Assembly: GCA_946886645.1 (NCBI GenBank)
Contig: CAMPIY010000054.1
Span: 1 to 9,364, forward strand
From: an uncultured Sphingomonas sp.
Lineage (GTDB): Bacteria > Pseudomonadota > Alphaproteobacteria > Sphingomonadales > Sphingomonadaceae
Direction of reading: 5' to 3'
DNA: 9,364 bases
The position numbers and the translations under genes are program-made. Positions 5,902 through 9,364 of this stretch are shown here, piece by piece. Below the pieces are notes generated by a model that saw only the letters and a list, made by a program, of their open reading frames with translations, was not told the DNA's origin and ran no database searches. Every line of letters starts with the position of its first letter. Positions within the stretch are counted from its first letter, which is position 1.

Positions 5902-6784
5902 GGCCAGGCAACCTTCGATCGACGGCATCCTCGTCGCGCAGATCACCGACCTTCACATCGGGTTCGATCCGGGCAATCTGCATGAGCTCAACGTCCGCCG
6001 CCTGAATTTGGCCATCGACCATCTGAGTGAGATGGACCCGCGTCCGTCGATGCTGATCGTGTCGGGCGACCTCGTGGAAAGCGGCGACGACCTTGATGCC
6101 TACCGCCATATGAAGGCGCTTCTCGGCCGCTGGCAGGGCCCAATCCTGTGGGCGATCGGCAACCACGATGGGCGGGAATCCTTTCAGGCCACATTCCCGA
6201 ACGTTCCGGCCGACGGCAATGGTTTCGTCCAATATGAGCTGGATCATGGCGGGGTCCGCTGGCTGGTTCTCGACACGCTCGATTCCGGCCGTCACGGCGG
6301 CATGATCTGCACGAAGCGGGCGGCGTGGCTGAAAGCTCGGCTGGCCGAGCGCAAGTCTGTTCCGACCATCATCGTCCTTCACCATCCGCCGGTCGACACG
6401 GGTATCGACTGGATGAGCGCGCTCAGCTGCGAAAGCTGGGTCAAGCGGCTGGAGCGAGTGATCAAGCCGGCGAAGCAGGTCGTCGGGCTGATCGCGGGCC
6501 ACGTCCACCGCCCCATCGCCACCAGCTTTGCCGGCAAGCCTTTGGTGGTCTGCCCGTCGACAGCGCCCTGGGTCGCGCTGGACCTGGACGAAATCGACCC
6601 GAGGCATCCGGACGGACGCGCCCTGATCCTGGGGGATGCGCCGGCGTTCGCGCTTCATTATTGGAACGGCGAACGGTTACTGACGCACTTCGACATTGCC
6701 GGGCCGCGCCATGTAATGGCCAGCTACGACGATAATCTTCAGCCGATGATCCGCGATTTCATTCGCGAGCGCGGGACCGGCTGA
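5897..6784 (+). CDS. Calcineurin-like metallophosphoesterase, class III cyclic-nucleotide / glycerophosphodiesterase type (CpdA/GpdQ-like)
   Basis: A 295-residue two-metal phosphodiesterase. The family signature is complete and in order: D18-x-H20 in ITDLHIGF, GD (57-58) in LIVSGDLVESGD, GNHD (88-91), HHPP (H162, H163) and GHVH (201-204). The layout fits class III cyclic-nucleotide phosphodiesterases such as CpdA and the related glycerophosphodiesterase GpdQ, so the substrate may be cAMP or a glycerophosphodiester; sequence alone does not decide. No signal peptide is seen, so it is cytoplasmic. A TGA lies in frame at 5891, which leaves only TTG 5897 or GTG 5900 as starts; TTG is better spaced from the G-run at 5883-5888. 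Divergent from the epimerase gene across 120 bases, and convergent with the complex I subunit gene with only 2 bases between stops. Confidence 0.9.
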   Translation: MVARQPSIDGILVAQITDLHIGFDPGNLHELNVRRLNLAIDHLSEMDPRPSMLIVSGDLVESGDDLDAYRHMKALLGRWQGPILWAIGNHDGRESFQATFPNVPADGNGFVQYELDHGGVRWLVLDTLDSGRHGGMICTKRAAWLKARLAERKSVPTIIVLHHPPVDTGIDWMSALSCESWVKRLERVIKPAKQVVGLIAGHVHRPIATSFAGKPLVVCPSTAPWVALDLDEIDPRHPDGRALILGDAPAFALHYWNGERLLTHFDIAGPRHVMASYDDNLQPMIRDFIRERGTG

Positions 6785-6786
6785 TC

Positions 6787-7068
6787 CTAGCGGAAATTGT
6801 CGGCGTAGGCCTGGATCTTCAAGGTTTCGGGGGGCGCCGGAACGAGGTGGACGGTAAAGCCCTTGGCCTTGGCGTAGGCCAGCGCCTCATCCTTGGTGTT
6901 GAAGCTGATGCGCACCTGCGTGTCGGTGTCCCCGGAGCCCGACCAGCCGGTGAGGGGATCGGGGCGCTGCGGCTGCTGGCGCTCGAACTCCAAAGTCCAT
7001 TTTCCGTCGCGCGCCCTGCCTGACTGGGTGGTGCGGCGAGAATTTTCGATGATGCGCGCGATCGTCAT
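6787..7068 (-). CDS. NDUFS4-like accessory subunit of NADH:ubiquinone oxidoreductase (ETC complex I subunit)
   Basis: A 93-residue protein starting MTIARIIENSRRTTQSGRAR. It matches the complex I 18-kDa/NDUFS4 family throughout: ARI near the start, TQSGRARDGKWTLEFE (14-29), DPLTGWSGSGDTDTQVRISF (37-56), TKDEALAYAKAKGF (58-71) and the terminal YADNF. In alphaproteobacteria and mitochondria this accessory subunit binds the peripheral arm of complex I. Here it stands apart from any nuo gene cluster, which is usual for it. The frame stays open to 7200, but residues before the Met at 7068 do not resemble the family and run into hrpB, so 7068 is chosen. It starts 31 bases after the hrpB stop on the same strand, so co-transcription is likely. 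The ribosome site (GGCGGG) is weak. Confidence 0.92.
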   Translation of the reverse strand: MTIARIIENSRRTTQSGRARDGKWTLEFERQQPQRPDPLTGWSGSGDTDTQVRISFNTKDEALAYAKAKGFTVHLVPAPPETLKIQAYADNFR

Positions 7069-7099
7069 GCCCGCCGATTGGCCCACCGAACAGACGGAA

Positions 7100-9364
7100 T
7101 CAAGAGGAAGCCTTTTTCGTCCGGAGCGTCGGCGACGCGCTTGCCGGGTCGTCGGGCCAGGGATGCTTAGGGTAGCGGCCGCGCATTTCCTTGGCGACAT
7201 CGCGCCAGCTGCCTGCCCAGAATGAAGGAAGATCGCGAGTGGTCTGGATGGGCCGGTGCGCGGGCGACGTGATGGCGATGGTCAGCGGGATCCCGGCGAC
7301 CATGGGATGCCTGTCGAGACCGTAAAGCGCCTGCGCGCGCACTTCGACGGTGGGTCCGCCCGGCGCGGAATAATCGATTGGATGCGCCGAACCGGCGGGC
7401 GACTGAAAATGGGCCGGGGCCAGTCGATCAATCGATCGCGTTGCTTCATAGCCCAGCAGAGCATCGAGCGCGTGGCGGAGCGATCCGGGATCAATGGAAT
7501 CGAGCCTGCGTTTTCCCGCCACCAGCGGCGCAAGCCACTCGTCCAGCTTCGCGAGCAGCGCCGAGTCCGACATCTCCGCTATGTTGCTGTCCGCCTTGGC
7601 AACGAACGCCGCGCGCTGGCGCAGGGCGACGGCGCTTTCAGGCCAGGGAAGCACGGACAGCCCATGGCGGCGCACCGCCTCGATTAAGCCCGCTTCGATG
7701 GCTTGCTGGTCGGGCTTGGGGTCAGGGGCGGAGGACAGGCGAATGGCGCCGAGCCGCCGTCCCGTGGTTGCATTGATGGCGCCGGTGGAAGGATCGAAGC
7801 GGACGTCGCTGAATTGCTCGATTTCATCCGCAAACAATTGCTCGACTTCGCTGAGTTGGATGGGAGCCGCCGAAAGGATTCGAGCGCCCGAGGCTGCGCC
7901 TGCAACCTCCCCCACGGCGAGCCATTCGTTGCGAGCAAGCGGGCTGGCCGGATCGAGCTTGAAACCGCGACCGCCAACGGATTGCCAATGCTCGCCCGAG
8001 GAATCACGGCGGCGGGCCAGCCGGTCGGGAAAAGCGAGGGCGATCGATTGGCCGACGGCTTCTTGACTGCCGCCCCGGTCTCCAGCCCAGCGGTCGGATA
8101 GTCCGCGAGCTGCATTGGCTCTTGGCGAGCGGTCGGACCGCCATCGCCGCAAGCGGACTTCCAGGTCGGGGTCGTTGCCGCCGAGGCCGCGCTCGGTGAG
8201 CAAGGCCGCCGCATCCGCGGCCGATTTGCCGAAGCCGCGTTCCTTCGCTTCGATCAGCATGTGGGCCAGCCTCGGCTCCAGCGGAATCGCGGCGATGGCG
8301 CGGCCGTGCGAGGTAATGCGCCCCTCGGAATCGATAGCGCCGAGCCTCGACAGGCGGGCCCGCGCCTCGGCGACCGCCGGGGCGGGTGGCACGTCGAGGA
8401 ACGGCAGCCGCTCCGGGTCTGCTTCGCCCCATAGCAGGCAGGTCAGCAGCAGGCTCGACAGGTCGGCTTCGAGAATTTCCGGCGGGTCGTGGGCGGGAAG
8501 CGAAGCGGTCGCGGCCTCTTCCCACAGGCGAACAGCCACGCCTGGTGCCTGGCGAGCGGCGCGGCCCGCACGCTGCGTCACAGCGGCCTTGCTGGCACGC
8601 TCGGTGACTAAGCGGGTGAGGCCTGCGCCACGGTCGTATCGCGGCCGCCGCGCCAGCCCGCTGTCGACCACAATACGGACATCGTCGAGCGTCAGGCTGG
8701 TCTCGGCGATTGCCGAGGCGAGGACCAACTTGCGAGTACCCGGCGCGGGGGGCGCGAGTGCGGAGCGCTGGGCAGACGGCTCGATTGCGCCATGAAGCCG
8801 GTGGAGAACGACATCGGCTGGCAAATTGCCGAGCGCGTCGGCGGTCCGTTCGATCTCGGCAACACCTGGCAGGAAGGCCAGTAGCGACCCTTCATATTCG
8901 GCCAGCGCGCGACGGATGGATGCTGCAATTTGCGGCTCGATGCGCTGCACCGGGTCGCGGCCTTCGTGCACGAGCGTCAACGGATGGCTTTTGCCCTCGC
9001 TCTCGATCAGCGGCGGATTGCCCAGCAGGCGTGCAAAGCGCTCGCTGTCGAGCGTGGCCGACATCGGCAGGAGTCGAAGGTCGGGCCTCAGCGCGGCCGA
9101 GGCGTCGAGGGTCAGCGCCAGCGACAGATCGCTGTCCAGGCTCCGCTCGTGGACCTCGTCGAATAGAACGGCGGAGACTCCGGCCAACTCGGGGTCCGCC
9201 TGGATCCGCGCCAGGAATACGCCATGCGTCATCGCGATCACGCGGGTCGATTTGCCAACCTTGCTGTCGAGCCGGGTGGCATAGCCGATGGTTTCGCCCG
9301 GCTTTTCGCCGCGCTCCCTCGCCATGAACTCGGCGGCCGAACGGGCCGCGAGCCGGCGCGGAAC
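7100..9364 (-). CDS. hrpB: ATP-dependent RNA helicase HrpB, DEAH-box (partial, N-terminus off the right edge)
   Basis: The visible 754 residues begin in motif Ia, VPRRLAARSAAEFMA, and continue to a TGA at 7102-7100. The Walker A motif lies beyond the window edge. Numbering from the first visible codon: the DEVH box is LFDEVHERSLDSD (about 67-79), motif III is MSATLD (101-106), motif V is LASAIAETSLTLDDVR and motif VI is TQRAGRAARQAPG. The helicase-associated domain follows, and the HrpB-specific C-terminus ends with FWAGSWRDVAKEMRGRYPKH followed by PWPDDP, the family hallmark. HrpB is a cytoplasmic RNA-dependent ATPase of uncertain physiological role. Roughly 60-80 N-terminal residues are missing judging from the usual 820-850 length. 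The Met at 9325 is internal, not the start. The complex I subunit gene lies 31 bases downstream. Confidence 0.96.
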   Translation of the reverse strand, partial: VPRRLAARSAAEFMARERGEKPGETIGYATRLDSKVGKSTRVIAMTHGVFLARIQADPELAGVSAVLFDEVHERSLDSDLSLALTLDASAALRPDLRLLPMSATLDSERFARLLGNPPLIESEGKSHPLTLVHEGRDPVQRIEPQIAASIRRALAEYEGSLLAFLPGVAEIERTADALGNLPADVVLHRLHGAIEPSAQRSALAPPAPGTRKLVLASAIAETSLTLDDVRIVVDSGLARRPRYDRGAGLTRLVTERASKAAVTQRAGRAARQAPGVAVRLWEEAATASLPAHDPPEILEADLSSLLLTCLLWGEADPERLPFLDVPPAPAVAEARARLSRLGAIDSEGRITSHGRAIAAIPLEPRLAHMLIEAKERGFGKSAADAAALLTERGLGGNDPDLEVRLRRWRSDRSPRANAARGLSDRWAGDRGGSQEAVGQSIALAFPDRLARRRDSSGEHWQSVGGRGFKLDPASPLARNEWLAVGEVAGAASGARILSAAPIQLSEVEQLFADEIEQFSDVRFDPSTGAINATTGRRLGAIRLSSAPDPKPDQQAIEAGLIEAVRRHGLSVLPWPESAVALRQRAAFVAKADSNIAEMSDSALLAKLDEWLAPLVAGKRRLDSIDPGSLRHALDALLGYEATRSIDRLAPAHFQSPAGSAHPIDYSAPGGPTVEVRAQALYGLDRHPMVAGIPLTIAITSPAHRPIQTTRDLPSFWAGSWRDVAKEMRGRYPKHPWPDDPASASPTLRTKKASS

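Noticed and set aside
5890..5985. Small ATG ORF overlapping the start of the phosphodiesterase out of frame
   Set aside because: Its ATG is only 1 base after the G-run, too close for initiation, and the 31-codon peptide is Arg-rich and featureless. A leader-peptide role cannot be fully excluded.
5810..6658. 282-codon open frame antisense to the phosphodiesterase
   Set aside because: The opposite strand encodes a complete metallophosphoesterase signature; the antisense frame is Arg/His/Asp-rich without any motif, typical of GC-rich shadow frames.
7069..7200. Longer start at 7200 for the complex I subunit
   Set aside because: The added residues run over the hrpB C-terminal coding region and are not like the NDUFS4 family.
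8115..8795. 226-codon plus-strand open frame opposite hrpB
   Set aside because: Low-complexity Ser/Arg/Ala composition without motifs, lying entirely over conserved helicase coding sequence.

Overview
The window is a high-GC, gene-dense stretch that looks like core chromosome of an alphaproteobacterium, most probably a sphingomonad. This rests on an NDUFS4-type accessory subunit of complex I, an alphaproteobacterial style of HrpB and RarA, and general codon and protein character. No database search was possible. I see no insertion sequence, phage gene, CRISPR array or integration site. No gene-free stretch exceeds about 120 bases.

Layout. 1-374 (-) is the start of a membrane protein of the mechanosensitive-channel type, running off the left edge, 16 bases downstream of rarA (391-1716, -). 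A 98-base divergent region with a strong AT-rich dyad separates rarA from a PadR-family regulator related to E. coli YqjI (1815-2465, +). That regulator converges, with a 4-base overlap, on a GT4 glycosyltransferase (2462-3613, -). Divergent from the glycosyltransferase is a two-gene unit: a family 6 (hypoxanthine/uracil) DNA glycosylase (3694-4212, +) coupled by an ATGA overlap to a 97-residue protein of unknown function (4209-4502, +). A tRNA-Glu(CTC) gene with encoded CCA follows on the minus strand (4524-4599), then wecB-like UDP-GlcNAc 2-epimerase (4652-5776, -), whose best start is a CTG codon. Divergent from it is a metal-dependent phosphodiesterase (5897-6784, +) with a TTG or GTG start placed in a predicted hairpin. 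The right side holds the NDUFS4-like complex I subunit (6787-7068, -), downstream of and probably co-transcribed with the helicase hrpB (7100-9364, -), whose N-terminus lies beyond the right edge.

Functionally this is a mixed housekeeping neighbourhood: replication-fork maintenance (RarA), base-excision repair (family 6 glycosylase), envelope polysaccharide or glycolipid synthesis (GT4, WecB-like), respiration, a tRNA and one local regulator. I find no convincing new multi-gene system. The items most worth a second look are the PadR operator with face-to-face promoters, the CTG start and diverged regulatory motif of the epimerase, the hairpin that sequesters the phosphodiesterase start, and the coupled unknown small protein behind the DNA glycosylase.
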